This document shows positions 8,857 through 17,432 of a stretch of DNA of 64,000 nucleotides, piece by piece (positions within the stretch are counted from its first letter, which is position 1; each line of letters begins with the position of its first letter). The notes beneath the pieces were generated by a model. That model ran no database searches, was not told the DNA's origin, and worked only from the letters and a program-made list of their open reading frames with translations. The stretch is from positions 482,981-546,980 of the forward strand of contig NZ_JAERRF010000001.1 of assembly GCF_016741875.1 (NCBI RefSeq), given 5' to 3'. Position numbers and translations under genes: made by a program. Source of the DNA: Streptomyces coffeae (GTDB taxonomy: Bacteria; Actinomycetota; Actinomycetes; Streptomycetales; Streptomycetaceae).

Positions 8857-9601
8857 AGAAGGACGGCGGGTGGGTGGGGTCGGCCGAGCAGATGAACAGC
8901 CCGGCGTGGCTGGCCCGTCCGACCGTCATCCCGGTCGGTTCGCGGTCCTCTTCGCTGTCTGTGTCCTCGTAGGTGTCGAACTGGAGGAACAGCGCGAGTG
9001 GTTGCCCGCAGACGCCGCACTCCAGCGATGACGGCATGTCCGTGGTCGCCCAGCCCATGCTGCCGCCCAGCTTCCAGCCGGAGAGAACTGACGTGTCGCG
9101 GTAGTGGTCCTCGTCCAACTGCTCCCTGAGGGCGTCGGCCAACTCCTCCACCCAGGGGTACTCCACCGCACGCTCCGGACGCAGCACACACGGCCGCGGC
9201 AGCATGTCCTCGTCGTACACCCAGTGCTCTTCGGGGTCGGGCTGGTCGGCGAGGGGCTCGGTGACATCCGAGGCCCGCCGCCACACCAGTTGGCACAACT
9301 GTCCCCACCCCTCCGGGTGGGGCTGGTCGTGCCACTCGGGACACCAGAGGAGTTGGACGAGATCCGTTCCGGGCAGGAACGGTGCCTCGGGGAAGTCGGC
9401 GGCGGTCAGCTGAGCGATAGCGACCAGGGGGTACGGCCCCTGGGGCTTGCCGTTGACGTCCTTGTGCTCGGCACAGTCGGGCCAGGGCTCATCGGCGGGC
9501 CACCACAGGGGCCCGCCGATGTGGCTCTCCCGGATGCCCGGGGTGCCCCGGCGCGGGTGCAGCCGGACGGTGCTCCGGGCGTAGGGGGTGAGGTCAGGCA
9601 A
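8846..9601 (-). CDS. DUF1963-like protein
   Basis: About 251 residues, resembling the DUF1963/YwqG group: an N-terminal segment with HIGGPLWWPADEPWPDC, an internal TDLVQLLWCPEW and a C-terminal cysteine pair in ECGVCGQPLALFLQF followed by FICSADPTH. The start is uncertain. I use a TTG at 9601 that overlaps the stop of the DUF397 gene; the frame stays open to 9721 but that part would lie wholly over the DUF397 coding region. It is likely cotranscribed with the DUF397/HTH pair. Molecular function is unknown. Confidence 0.6.
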   Translation of the reverse strand: MPDLTPYARSTVRLHPRRGTPGIRESHIGGPLWWPADEPWPDCAEHKDVNGKPQGPYPLVAIAQLTAADFPEAPFLPGTDLVQLLWCPEWHDQPHPEGWGQLCQLVWRRASDVTEPLADQPDPEEHWVYDEDMLPRPCVLRPERAVEYPWVEELADALREQLDEDHYRDTSVLSGWKLGGSMGWATTDMPSSLECGVCGQPLALFLQFDTYEDTDSEEDREPTGMTVGRASHAGLFICSADPTHPPSFFTQ

Positions 9602-9839
9602 CGGTCGAGGCGTACGAGACGAAGGCGGTCCAGGTGGCCGGTGCGACGGCGAGTTGGGGACCGTCGGGGTTCTTGGAGTCGCGGATGTGGATGGTGCCAC
9701 AGGGGTCGGCGGCGACCTCAACGCAGGCGGGGCCGTCGGCTGTGCTGTAGCTGCTCTTCATCCAGGCAACCTCGACGCAATCGGGGCCGTCGGCTGTGCT
9801 GTAGCTGCTTTTTATCCACTCAAAGGGCTTGAGGGTCAT
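9594..9839 (-). CDS. DUF397 protein with internally duplicated motif
   Basis: An 81-residue DUF397 protein. The family signature (W-x-KSSYS, then CVEVA, then IRDSKNPDGPQL) is present, but the first half occurs twice in tandem: WIKSSYSTADGPDCVEVA is followed directly by WMKSSYSTADGPACVEVA. The start overlaps the stop of the upstream HTH gene. DUF397 proteins are usual partners of Scr1/WhiJ-type regulators in actinomycetes and are thought to modulate them, like antitoxin-toxin or inhibitor-regulator pairs. Confidence 0.8.
   Translation of the reverse strand: MTLKPFEWIKSSYSTADGPDCVEVAWMKSSYSTADGPACVEVAADPCGTIHIRDSKNPDGPQLAVAPATWTAFVSYASTVA
9715..9822 (-). repeat. 54-bp tandem duplication inside the DUF397 gene
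   Basis: Two adjacent 54-bp units (9715-9768 and 9769-9822) differ at 7 positions, about 87 percent identity, and each encodes 18 residues of the DUF397 signature. The multiple of three keeps the frame. The central 27 bases from GGGGCC onward are identical. Confidence 0.9.
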
Positions 9840-10648
9840 GTCTCTCCCAGCACTTTCTCGATGAAGGCCAGTGACTCATGGGGCGTGAGCGCCTGCGCCC
9901 GGATGATCCCATAGCGCATCTCAAGGATGTGGATCTCCTTGGGAACGGCAACCACGCGGCTGAAGAGCTGGACTTCGGTATGGCCGACCGTCGTGCCGTC
10001 ACGGAGCTTCAACAGCCGGAACGGACCATCGACTCCTGAGTTCTCCTCACGACACAGCGGCAGGACCTGAAGATCCACGTTCCTCAACTGGCCAATCTCC
10101 AACAGGCGTTCGAGCTGTCTCCGCATCACCATTTTACCTCCGATGCGAAGGCGCAGCGTCGACTCGCATTGGACAAAGTTGAAGAGCGGGTGTGCGGACG
10201 CGGCATCGAGGATCTCCTGTCGCGCCATGCGGCCAGCTACTCGCTGCTCCACCTCTTCCTCGGTGAACACCGGACGTCGTCCGCGGAACACCGCCCGCGC
10301 ATACTCCTCGGTCTGCAACAGCCCTTGGATGACCGAGTTGTTGTACGCAGACAGCTCCGCAGCCTCCGCCTCCAACTTCGCCAGGTCCCGGACCTTCTTG
10401 GGATACCGCGCCTCCGCGACATCCGTCTTCATCGCGGCGATCTTGCCGCTCGCCCCCAGCACCTCATCCGCCTTGTCGAGGAACTCAACACTGGGGATCC
10501 GCCGCGCCCGCTCGACCGCCGAGACCTGTTCCTCGCCGTAGCCGATCGCCGCGCCCAACTCCGCCTGTTTCAGCCCGGCCGCCTCCCGCCAGAGCTTGAT
10601 CTGACGGCCGACCGCCTTCAATACAGCGGCGCTCTCCTCGTCCTCCAT
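9836..10648 (-). CDS. Scr1-type HTH regulator (XRE N-terminus, DUF5753 C-terminus)
   Basis: A 270-residue protein with an N-terminal XRE helix-turn-helix (residues about 10-65, LKQAELGAAIGYGEEQVSAVE) and a C-terminal DUF5753-type ligand or partner domain with LLQTEEYARAVF, RMARQEIL and VQLFSRVVAVPKEIHILE. This class, often annotated as Scr1 family TA-system antitoxin-like regulator, is greatly expanded in Streptomyces and normally sits beside a DUF397 gene, as here. Codon choice is less GC-biased than in flanking genes, typical for this accessory family. Targets are unknown. Confidence 0.85.
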   Translation of the reverse strand: MEDEESAAVLKAVGRQIKLWREAAGLKQAELGAAIGYGEEQVSAVERARRIPSVEFLDKADEVLGASGKIAAMKTDVAEARYPKKVRDLAKLEAEAAELSAYNNSVIQGLLQTEEYARAVFRGRRPVFTEEEVEQRVAGRMARQEILDAASAHPLFNFVQCESTLRLRIGGKMVMRRQLERLLEIGQLRNVDLQVLPLCREENSGVDGPFRLLKLRDGTTVGHTEVQLFSRVVAVPKEIHILEMRYGIIRAQALTPHESLAFIEKVLGET

Positions 10649-10757
10649 ACCGGCCCACCTCCCGAGCTAGCCCCCCGCCCTCATGAGCCTAGGCACGGAC
10701 GGCCACGCTGAGTGACGAGCGCCAAACAAATCACTCGAACCGGCAGTTCCGTTTCAT

Positions 10758-11468
10758 CTACGGGGCCAGGATGTCCAGTTCGCGCAGCGCGCCCACGGTG
10801 ATCTCGCGGGTGTACGCCTCCGCCCGCTCCGCGTCCCGCGCCCGGACCGCTTCGGCGACCCGCACATGGAGGGTGACCGCCTCCGGGTCGGGGTCGGTGA
10901 ACATCACCTGGTGTTCGGTGCGGCCGGTCAGTACCTCGGCGACCACATCGCCGAGCCGGGCGAACATCTCATTGCCGGAGGCGCGCAGGACCACCCGGTG
11001 GAAAGCGATGTCGTGCACCAGGTATCCGGCCAGTTGCTGTCCCCGTGAGGTGGCCACCATGCCGAGGGCGTGCTCGGTCAGCTCGGCGCACTGCTCGGGG
11101 GTGGCGTGTTCGGCGGCCAGGGCCGCCGCGGCCGGTTCGACCGCCGAGCGCAGCGCGGTCAGCGAGCGGAGCTGGCGGGGGCGGTCGGGACCGGCCAGCC
11201 GCCAGCGGATGACCTGGGGATCGAAGACGTCCCAGTCCTCGGCCGGGCGGACCGTCACCCCGACCCGGCGGCGGGACTCCACCAGGTGCATGGATTCCAG
11301 GACCCGTACCGCCTCCCGGACGACCGTGCGCGAGACCTCGAACCGCTGCTCCAGCTCATCGGTGCGCAGCACCGTCCCCGGCGGATAGTCACCCGCGGTG
11401 ATCGCGGGCCCGATGGTCTGTAGCACCCGGGCATGCGGCCCCCGCCCCTTGGGCCCCTGATCGTCCAT
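10758..11468 (-). CDS. gntR: FadR/GntR-family transcriptional regulator, probable gluconate repressor
   Basis: A 236-residue GntR-family regulator with a winged helix at residues about 10-75 (LEQRFEVSRTVVREAVRVLESM) and an all-helical FCD effector domain (VEPAAAALAA, HDIAFHRVVLRASGN, with His residues that often bind metal or ligand). It is divergent from the gluconate kinase and permease genes with 133 bp between starts, so it is most likely their local repressor, released by gluconate or 6-phosphogluconate. A 14-bp inverted repeat in the shared region (11507-11520) is a candidate operator. Confidence 0.85.
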   Translation of the reverse strand: MDDQGPKGRGPHARVLQTIGPAITAGDYPPGTVLRTDELEQRFEVSRTVVREAVRVLESMHLVESRRRVGVTVRPAEDWDVFDPQVIRWRLAGPDRPRQLRSLTALRSAVEPAAAALAAEHATPEQCAELTEHALGMVATSRGQQLAGYLVHDIAFHRVVLRASGNEMFARLGDVVAEVLTGRTEHQVMFTDPDPEAVTLHVRVAEAVRARDAERAEAYTREITVGALRELDILAP

Positions 11469-11506
11469 GGGATCAGCCTACGTGCCACGCCCGGAGCAAA
11501 TAAGTA

Positions 11507-11520
11507 TGACTTTTGAGTCA
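11507..11520. promoter_or_regulatory. Candidate GntR operator palindrome
   Basis: The sequence TGACTTTTGAGTCA is a 5-bp inverted repeat around a 4-bp AT-rich centre. It lies in the 133-bp region between gntR and gntK, within the most AT-rich part of it. FCD-type GntR regulators usually bind short inverted repeats in such divergent promoters; the assignment is inferred. Confidence 0.4.
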
Positions 11521-11601
11521 CGGACTCTTGAATACGTCGTACCTGTGGGGTTGAGTGTGCCGCGGCGCCGAGGTCGACGAAGACAGCGAGGTTTCACCGC
11601 A

Positions 11602-12117
11602 ATGCACAGCCCCCCGGTAGTTGTCGTCATGGGAGTGTCCGGAACGGGCAAGACCACGGTCGGGCCGCTGCTGGCCGACCGGCTCGGCGTGCCGTACGCC
11701 GAGGCCGACGACTTCCACCCGCCGGCCAACATAGCCAAGATGTCGGCCGGGATCCCGCTGGACGACGAGGACCGCCTGCCCTGGCTCGACGCCATCGGCG
11801 CATGGGCCCGGGACCACGCCGACCGCGGTGGTGTGGTCAGCTGCTCCGCGCTCAAGCGGGGCTACCGGGACCGGCTGCGCGCGGCCAACCCCGAGGCCGT
11901 CTTCCTCCATCTGACCGGCGATCGCCCGACGGTCGCCGAGCGGATGAAGGCCCGCACGGGCCATTTCTTCTCCGACCGGATGCTCGACTCCCAGCTCGCC
12001 ACGCTCGAACCGCTCGAGCCGGACGAGAACGGCATGGCCCTGGACATCTCCCCGGAGCCCGAGGCCATCGCCGAGCGGGCCGCCGCCGAACTGCGGCGGC
12101 GGGCCGCGCAGAAGTGA
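11602..12117 (+). CDS. gntK: Gluconokinase (GntK family)
   Basis: A 171-residue gluconate kinase that phosphorylates D-gluconate to 6-phosphogluconate for the pentose phosphate pathway. The P-loop GVSGTGKTT is at residues about 11-19. It is followed by the family motifs EADDFHPPANIAKMSAGIPLDDEDRLPWL, CSALKRGYRDRLR and KARTGHFFSDRMLDSQLATLE. I chose the ATG at 11602 because upstream codons have no family counterpart and the kinase domain begins within a few residues. The permease gene follows after 32 bp, forming a gluconate operon. Confidence 0.92.
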   Translation: MHSPPVVVVMGVSGTGKTTVGPLLADRLGVPYAEADDFHPPANIAKMSAGIPLDDEDRLPWLDAIGAWARDHADRGGVVSCSALKRGYRDRLRAANPEAVFLHLTGDRPTVAERMKARTGHFFSDRMLDSQLATLEPLEPDENGMALDISPEPEAIAERAAAELRRRAAQK

Positions 12118-12149
12118 CACCGCCAGGTACCGCTACGTAAGGAACCGCC

Positions 12150-13547
12150 GTGACCAGACTCAGCGTTGAGATGCTGGCAGCGGACACCGTCGACCCGATC
12201 ACGTCGGCAGGTCACGCACAGCTGGGGATCGCCGTACTCCTCGGCATCGCCGTCATCGTTCTGCTCATCACCACGTTCAAGCTGCACGCCTTTCTGTCGC
12301 TGACCATCGGTTCGCTGGTGCTGGGCGCCGCCGCGGGGGCGCCGCTGGACAAGGCGATAGCCAGCTTCACGGCCGGGCTCGGGACCACGGTCGCGGGCGT
12401 CGGGGTGCTGATCGCGCTGGGCTCCATATTGGGGCGGCTGCTCGCCGACTCGGGCGGTGCCGACGAGATCGTCGACACCATCCTGGCGAAGGCGAGCGGT
12501 CGCACCATGCCCTGGGCGATGGCGTTGATCGCGGCACTGATCGGACTGCCGCTGTTCTTCGAGGTCGGCATCGTGCTGCTGATCCCGGTGGTGCTGATGG
12601 TCGCCAAGCGCGGCAACTACTCGCTGATACGCATCGGCATCCCGGCCCTCGCGGGCCTGTCCGTGATGCACGGTCTGGTGCCGCCGCACCCCGGCCCGCT
12701 GGCCGCGATCGACGCGGTCCACGCCAACTTGGGCGTCACCCTGGCCCTCGGGGTTCTGGTCGCGCTGCCCACCGTGGTCATCGCCGGACCGCTGTTCGCG
12801 CGGTACGCGGCCCGCTGGGTGGACGTCACCCCGCCGGAGCGGATGATCCCGCAGCGCCCGTCGGAGGATCTGGAGCGGCGGCCGGGCTTCGCCGCCACCG
12901 TGGCCACCGTGCTGCTGCCGGTGGTGCTGATGCTGGGCAAGGCGCTCACCGACATCGTGGTGGACGACCCGGAGAACGGGGTCCAGCGAGCCATGGACGT
13001 CATCGGCTCGCCCCTGATCGCGCTGCTGGCGGCGGTGATCGTCGGGATGTTCACGCTCGGCCGGGCCGCGGGCTTCACCCGGGACCGGATCACCTCCACC
13101 GTGGAGATCTCGCTCGCTCCCATCGCCGGGATCCTGCTGATCGTCGGCGCGGGCGGCGGTTTCAAGCAGACCCTCATCGACATCGGCGTCGGCCAGATGA
13201 TCCTGGACTTCTCCAAGGACTGGAACATCTCCGCGCTGCTGCTGGCCTGGCTGATCGCGGTCGCCATCCGGCTGGCGACCGGCTCGGCGACCGTGGCCAC
13301 CATTTCCGCCGCGGGTCTGGTGGCACCGCTGGCCGCCGATATGTCCACCACCCACACCGCCCTGCTGGTCCTCGCCATCGGCGCCGGTTCGCTGTTCTTC
13401 AGCCATGTCAACGACGCGGGGTTCTGGCTGGTGAAGGAGTACTTCGGGATGAGCGTGGGACAGACCGTACGGACCTGGTCGGTGATGGAGACGCTCATCT
13501 CGGTGACCGGGCTCGGCTGTGTGCTGCTGCTCTCACTCGTGCTCTGA
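12150..13547 (+). CDS. gntP: Gluconate:H+ symporter, GntP family
   Basis: A 465-residue integral membrane protein with about 12-14 hydrophobic segments and GntP-family motifs: ALGSILGRLLADSGGADEIVDT, LIGLPLFFEVGIVLLIPVV, MHGLVPPHPGPLAA and ATGSATVATISAAGLVAPL. It starts at GTG and follows gntK in the operon. It should import gluconate or a related sugar acid. The coding 3' end forms the first copy of an 18-bp direct repeat. Confidence 0.9.
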   Translation: MTRLSVEMLAADTVDPITSAGHAQLGIAVLLGIAVIVLLITTFKLHAFLSLTIGSLVLGAAAGAPLDKAIASFTAGLGTTVAGVGVLIALGSILGRLLADSGGADEIVDTILAKASGRTMPWAMALIAALIGLPLFFEVGIVLLIPVVLMVAKRGNYSLIRIGIPALAGLSVMHGLVPPHPGPLAAIDAVHANLGVTLALGVLVALPTVVIAGPLFARYAARWVDVTPPERMIPQRPSEDLERRPGFAATVATVLLPVVLMLGKALTDIVVDDPENGVQRAMDVIGSPLIALLAAVIVGMFTLGRAAGFTRDRITSTVEISLAPIAGILLIVGAGGGFKQTLIDIGVGQMILDFSKDWNISALLLAWLIAVAIRLATGSATVATISAAGLVAPLAADMSTTHTALLVLAIGAGSLFFSHVNDAGFWLVKEYFGMSVGQTVRTWSVMETLISVTGLGCVLLLSLVL

Positions 13548-13592
13548 CGCGCTGACGTGCTCTGACGCGCTGACGTGTTCTGAAGCGTTCGA
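13539..13592 (+). repeat. Three 18-bp tandem repeats across the gntP stop, ending in a palindrome
   Basis: GTGCTCTGACGCGCTGAC occurs twice back to back (13539-13556 and 13557-13574), followed by a degenerate third copy to 13592. The array crosses the gntP stop codon and runs into the 12-bp perfect palindrome GCGTTCGAACGC at 13585-13596. It could be slippage debris or a binding array. Confidence 0.8.
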
Positions 13593-13739
13593 ACGCGTGC
13601 GGAAGAGTTCGGAGGAGTTCTGGAAAAACATCCGCACGGAGCACATCCATTGGCCCCTGTCGCGCGTCATCAAGGGGAGCGGCATTGTTATGCCGCCGTA
13701 CGGCAGGGGCATTTTGGAGAAAATATCTTGAGAACCGGC

Positions 13740-14621
13740 ATGAAGAGCGTACGTCGCGTCTCCGCGGCGGTCGTCACCGCGGGTGCCGTGCTGGCGGCGG
13801 GGGCGTTCTCCGCCACCGCGCAGGCCGCCGCGGTCGCCACGCCCTCGATCGCCGCCAAGGGCGGCTATGTGATGAACAACAGCACGGGGAAGAGCCTCTA
13901 CACCAAGGCGGCCGACACCCGTCGTTCCACCGGCTCCACCACCAAGATCATGACGGCGCGGGTGGTGCTCGCGCAGCCGAACCTGAACCTTGACGCCAAG
14001 GTGACGGTCCAGAAGGCGTACAGCGACTACATCGTCGACAACAACTACGCCTCCTCGGCGCGGCTGATCGTCGGTGACAAGGTCACCGTCCGTCAGCTGC
14101 TGTACGGGCTGATGCTGCCGTCCGGCTGCGACGCGGCGTATGCGCTGGCGGACAAGTTCGGCAGTGGCTCCACGCGGTCCGCCCGGGTGAAGTCGTTCAT
14201 CGGCAAGATGAACACCACCGCCAGGAACCTGGGCATGACCAACACCCACTTCGACTCGTTCGACGGCATCGGGCACGGGGCGAACTACTCCACCCCGCGC
14301 GATCTGACGAAGCTCGCCAGCAACGCGATGAAGTACTCGACGTTCCGGTCGGTCGTGAAGACCAAGTCGACCAAGCAGAAGGTGACCACGAAGAGCGGTG
14401 GCTACCGCTACATGTCGTGGAGCAACACCAACAACCTGCTCAGCAGCTACTCGGGCACGATCGGCGTGAAGACCGGCTCCGGCCCCGAGGCCAAGTACTG
14501 CCTGGTCTTCGCCGCCACCCGGAACGGCAAGACGGTCATCGGCACGGTGCTCGCCTCCACCTCGGTGGACGCCCGCACCTCCGACGCCAAGAAGCTGATG
14601 GACTACGGCTTCAAGAAGTAG
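13740..14621 (+). CDS. Secreted D-Ala-D-Ala carboxypeptidase-like protein (S11 family)
   Basis: A 293-residue exported penicillin-binding-type protein. A signal peptide (MKSVRRVSAAVVTAG to ATAQA) is followed by the S11 motifs SxxK as STTK, KTG as GVKTGSG, and a second motif that reads SGC instead of the usual SGN (LMLPSGCDAAYALA). These enzymes trim the D-Ala from peptidoglycan stem peptides. It lacks the extra C-terminal beta domain of PBP5. Start is uncertain: a TTG at 13728 has a better GGAGA ribosome site (8-base spacing) than the ATG at 13740. A very strong terminator follows. Confidence 0.85.
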   Translation: MKSVRRVSAAVVTAGAVLAAGAFSATAQAAAVATPSIAAKGGYVMNNSTGKSLYTKAADTRRSTGSTTKIMTARVVLAQPNLNLDAKVTVQKAYSDYIVDNNYASSARLIVGDKVTVRQLLYGLMLPSGCDAAYALADKFGSGSTRSARVKSFIGKMNTTARNLGMTNTHFDSFDGIGHGANYSTPRDLTKLASNAMKYSTFRSVVKTKSTKQKVTTKSGGYRYMSWSNTNNLLSSYSGTIGVKTGSGPEAKYCLVFAATRNGKTVIGTVLASTSVDARTSDAKKLMDYGFKK

Positions 14622-14638
14622 TCCCTCCGCGCACGGGC

Positions 14639-14681
14639 AAGGGCCCGCTCGCCGACCGCACCGGTCGGCGAGCGGGCCCTT
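14639..14681 (+). terminator. Strong terminator, 20-bp perfect stem
   Basis: Bases 14639-14658 and 14662-14681 are exact complements around a 3-nt loop, ending in a short T/C tract. It sits 17 bp after the carboxypeptidase stop. Confidence 0.9.
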
Positions 14682-14755
14682 CGCCTTGGTCACACTCGTT
14701 CTTTGTCACACGCGGCCGCCGCATATCCGCGATCTCGCCGGCGCAGAATCAGCCC

Positions 14756-16144
14756 ATGGGAAACGGGCAGACCGACACCACGACCGCGGACGCCTGGGCC
14801 GCCCTCGGCGGAACGCCGGATCTGGCTGCCACGGTGACCTACGCGCCGTCGGCCGGGGCGCTGCCCGCCCGGCTGCCGGTGCGGGAGCTGGCACGCGCCA
14901 CCGTGGGGGTGTGCTCGCTGGCCGCCGCCGAACTGGACGCCCGGCGCTCCGGCCGGCCGGTGGAGTCACTCGCGGAGATCCGGGTGGCCGAGGCCGCGGT
15001 GGCCACGGCCTTCGTCAGCGAGCGGCACGTGCGGATCAACGGACGGCAGCCGGTGTCGTTCGCCCCGCTGTCCGGGTTCTGGCACGCGGCCGACGGCTGG
15101 GTCCGCACCCACGCCAACTATCCGCACCACCGCGCCCGGCTGCTGGCCGCCCTCGGTATCCCCGCACGCGGTACGCCGGATCAGCTGGTGGAGCGGCTGC
15201 GTACGGAGCTGGCGGCCCGCCCGGCGCGCGAGACGCAGGAGACGGCGTACGCGGCGGGCGCCCTGGCCGTGGCCATGGCGGAGCCCGGCGCCAGCCCTGT
15301 GCCGCTGGACGGACTTCCGCTGATCGAGTCCCGGCCGGGGCCGGACGCCGGACCGCGTCCGCTGCCCGCGGCGGCGCTGCCCGCCGAGGGCGTCCGGGTG
15401 CTCGATCTGAGCCGGGTCATCGCCGGGCCGGTGGCCACCCGCACCCTCGCCGTCCTGGGCGCCGACGTCCTGCGCGTGGACACCCCGCGGCTGCCCGAGG
15501 ACCCGGACGCGCATGCCGACACCGGGTTCGGCAAACGGTCCACCCGGCTGGACCTCGGCGACCCGCGGGACCGGCGGACCTTCGATGAACTCCTCGCCCG
15601 CGCCGATGTGGTGGTCAGCGGCTACCGCCCCGGAGCGCTGGACCGCTTCGGACTCGATCCGGACACCCTGGCCGAGCGCCACCCCGGGCTGATCACCGCC
15701 CAGCTGTGCGCCTGGGGCTGGTCCGGGCCGTGGACCGGCCGCCGCGGCTTCGACAGCCTGGTCCAGGCCGGTACCGGGATCGCCGCGCTGGAGGCCGGAC
15801 CGGACGGCCGCCCCGGGGTGCTGCCCGCGCAGGCGCTGGACCACGGCACCGGCTATCTGATCGCCGCGGCGGTGCTGCGGGCGCTGACCGGACGCCAGGA
15901 CAGCGGCGCCGGGCGGCGCTTGCGCCTCTCGCTCGCGGGCACCGCGTCCTGGCTGATGCACGGGGTCACCCCGGTTCCGGAGAGCGGGCCCGGCCATGAC
16001 CCGGCGCCGTGGCTGGCGGAGACGGACTCCGCGTACGGCCCGCTGCGGTACGCCCGCTCACCGCTCGCCCGGCCCGGCGGCGGTGGCTTCACCTGGAGCT
16101 GTCCGCCGGGCCGTTGGGGTGCCGACGCAGCGCGCTGGCGCTGA
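14756..16144 (+). CDS. Class III CoA-transferase (CaiB/BaiF family)
   Basis: A 462-residue protein. The second half is a CaiB/BaiF CoA-transferase domain (GVRVLDLSRVIAGPVATRTLAVLGADVLRVD, FGKRSTRLDLGDPRDRRTFDELLARADVVVSGYRPGALDRFG, LCAWGWSGPWTGRRGFDSLVQAGTGIAALE). The first about 220 residues form a divergent related or accessory domain. The catalytic Asp expected after the FDSLVQA region is not obvious in this fold half, so activity is open. The substrate acyl group is unknown. The ATG at 14756 is the first after the terminator; no clear ribosome site precedes it. It is convergent with the acyltransferase gene. Confidence 0.75.
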   Translation: MGNGQTDTTTADAWAALGGTPDLAATVTYAPSAGALPARLPVRELARATVGVCSLAAAELDARRSGRPVESLAEIRVAEAAVATAFVSERHVRINGRQPVSFAPLSGFWHAADGWVRTHANYPHHRARLLAALGIPARGTPDQLVERLRTELAARPARETQETAYAAGALAVAMAEPGASPVPLDGLPLIESRPGPDAGPRPLPAAALPAEGVRVLDLSRVIAGPVATRTLAVLGADVLRVDTPRLPEDPDAHADTGFGKRSTRLDLGDPRDRRTFDELLARADVVVSGYRPGALDRFGLDPDTLAERHPGLITAQLCAWGWSGPWTGRRGFDSLVQAGTGIAALEAGPDGRPGVLPAQALDHGTGYLIAAAVLRALTGRQDSGAGRRLRLSLAGTASWLMHGVTPVPESGPGHDPAPWLAETDSAYGPLRYARSPLARPGGGGFTWSCPPGRWGADAARWR

Positions 16145-16166
16145 GGCCCCGCACCGCGGCCGGCGG

Positions 16167-17324
16167 TTACGGCATCCGGACCGCGGACAGCGACCGCTTG
16201 AGCACCGGGGTCAGCCGCTGCTCCACGAAGCGGTACAGCAGCCAGGCCAGGGCCAGCATCAGCGCCACGGTCAGCAGGAGGGTGGCATACGAGGGGAGGC
16301 CCAGCTTGCGGTGCAGCACCCCGACCACCACCCAGCCCAGATGCTCATGGACCAGATAGAACGGGTAGGTCAGCGCCCCGGCCACGGTCAGCCAGCGCCA
16401 GTTCGCCCAGTGCAGCTTGCCGAGGGCGATCAGCGCCACCGCCACATAGCCGAAGGCCACGACGGCGATGATGCCCGTGGACGAGCGGTAGGAGAAGGCG
16501 TCCACATGCGCCGGGTGCCAGAGCCCGGCGATCGCGTAGTGCTGGCCGATCAGAAAGCTGATCGCGACGATGCCCCAGGCCACGGCGTCATGGCCGTAGC
16601 GGTGGAGCAGATAGAGGCCGATGCCGCCGATGAAGTACGAGGCGTACTCGGGCATCAGCACCACATCCAGCAGCGGCAGGTTCGCCGCCTCGGCGACGGC
16701 CGCGCCCAGGGTCCAGACGGCGCAGAACAGCACCACACGGCGGCGGTTGGCGCCCGGGAGGACGACGAACAGCGCGAAGAGCGCGTAGAAGCGCAGCTCC
16801 GCCCAGAGCGTCCAGCACACGCCCAGCACCCGGTCCACCCCGAGCGGCTGTTGCAGCATCGTCAGATTGACGAGCGCGTCGCTGGGCGAGACCGCCTCGT
16901 AGGCGACCCAGGGGAGCGCGAACACGGCGGTCACCAGGATGATCGCGGCCCAGTAGGCGGGGAAGAGCCGGGAGACGCGGGAGGCGAAGAACGCGCGCAG
17001 CGGCCGCCCCCATCCGCTCATACAGATGACGAAGCCGCTGATGACGAAGAAGATCTGGACGCCGAGGCAGCCGTAGGCGAAGAAGGACGAGGCGGTGGGG
17101 AACTGCTCACGGGGCGAGGTGCCCCACGCCTGGCCGATCTCACCGGTACGGCCGCCGTAGTGGTACGCGGCGACCATGAGCGCGGCGAGCAGCCGCAGTC
17201 CGTCCAGGGCGCGCAGTCGCGGCGGATGGGCGGTGCGCGCGGGGCGCGGCCCCGGTCCGGCCGGGGCCGCGGGGGAGGGTGCGAGGGATACGGGGCCCGC
17301 GCCGGGGGCGGTGGTCGCGGTCAT
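16167..17324 (-). CDS. Acyltransferase 3 family membrane protein
   Basis: A 385-residue acyltransferase-3 (OafA/NodX) membrane protein with about ten hydrophobic segments. Motif LRALDGLRLLAALMVAAYHYG carries the catalytic-type His, and FFVISGFVICMSGWGRPLRAFFASRVSRLFPAYW carries the R-x-x-R-x-x-P-x-Y family signature. Such enzymes O-acetylate surface polysaccharides or antibiotics. Its place at the edge of the nonulosonic acid cluster, in the same direction as the polysialyltransferase-like gene, suggests O-acylation of that wall polymer. This is an inference from position. Confidence 0.82.
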   Translation of the reverse strand: MTATTAPGAGPVSLAPSPAAPAGPGPRPARTAHPPRLRALDGLRLLAALMVAAYHYGGRTGEIGQAWGTSPREQFPTASSFFAYGCLGVQIFFVISGFVICMSGWGRPLRAFFASRVSRLFPAYWAAIILVTAVFALPWVAYEAVSPSDALVNLTMLQQPLGVDRVLGVCWTLWAELRFYALFALFVVLPGANRRRVVLFCAVWTLGAAVAEAANLPLLDVVLMPEYASYFIGGIGLYLLHRYGHDAVAWGIVAISFLIGQHYAIAGLWHPAHVDAFSYRSSTGIIAVVAFGYVAVALIALGKLHWANWRWLTVAGALTYPFYLVHEHLGWVVVGVLHRKLGLPSYATLLLTVALMLALAWLLYRFVEQRLTPVLKRSLSAVRMP

Positions 17325-17432
17325 GCGTCCGCCCCCGGACGCGGGCGTCGTATGGAGGGCGCTCGGTCATCGGCCGTCACGCCGTCACTCCTTCATGGTG
17401 GTCGCGCGGGGGTGTCCGGTGGGATATCCGGC

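Noticed and set aside
11862..13406. A 514-codon minus-strand frame antisense to the gluconate permease and kinase genes
   Set aside because: It is His/Gln/Gly-rich with no domain; it is the usual antisense frame of a hydrophobic high-GC gene.
13539..13592. Regular short repeats considered as a CRISPR array
   Set aside because: The repeats are contiguous, without spacers, and no cas gene is present.
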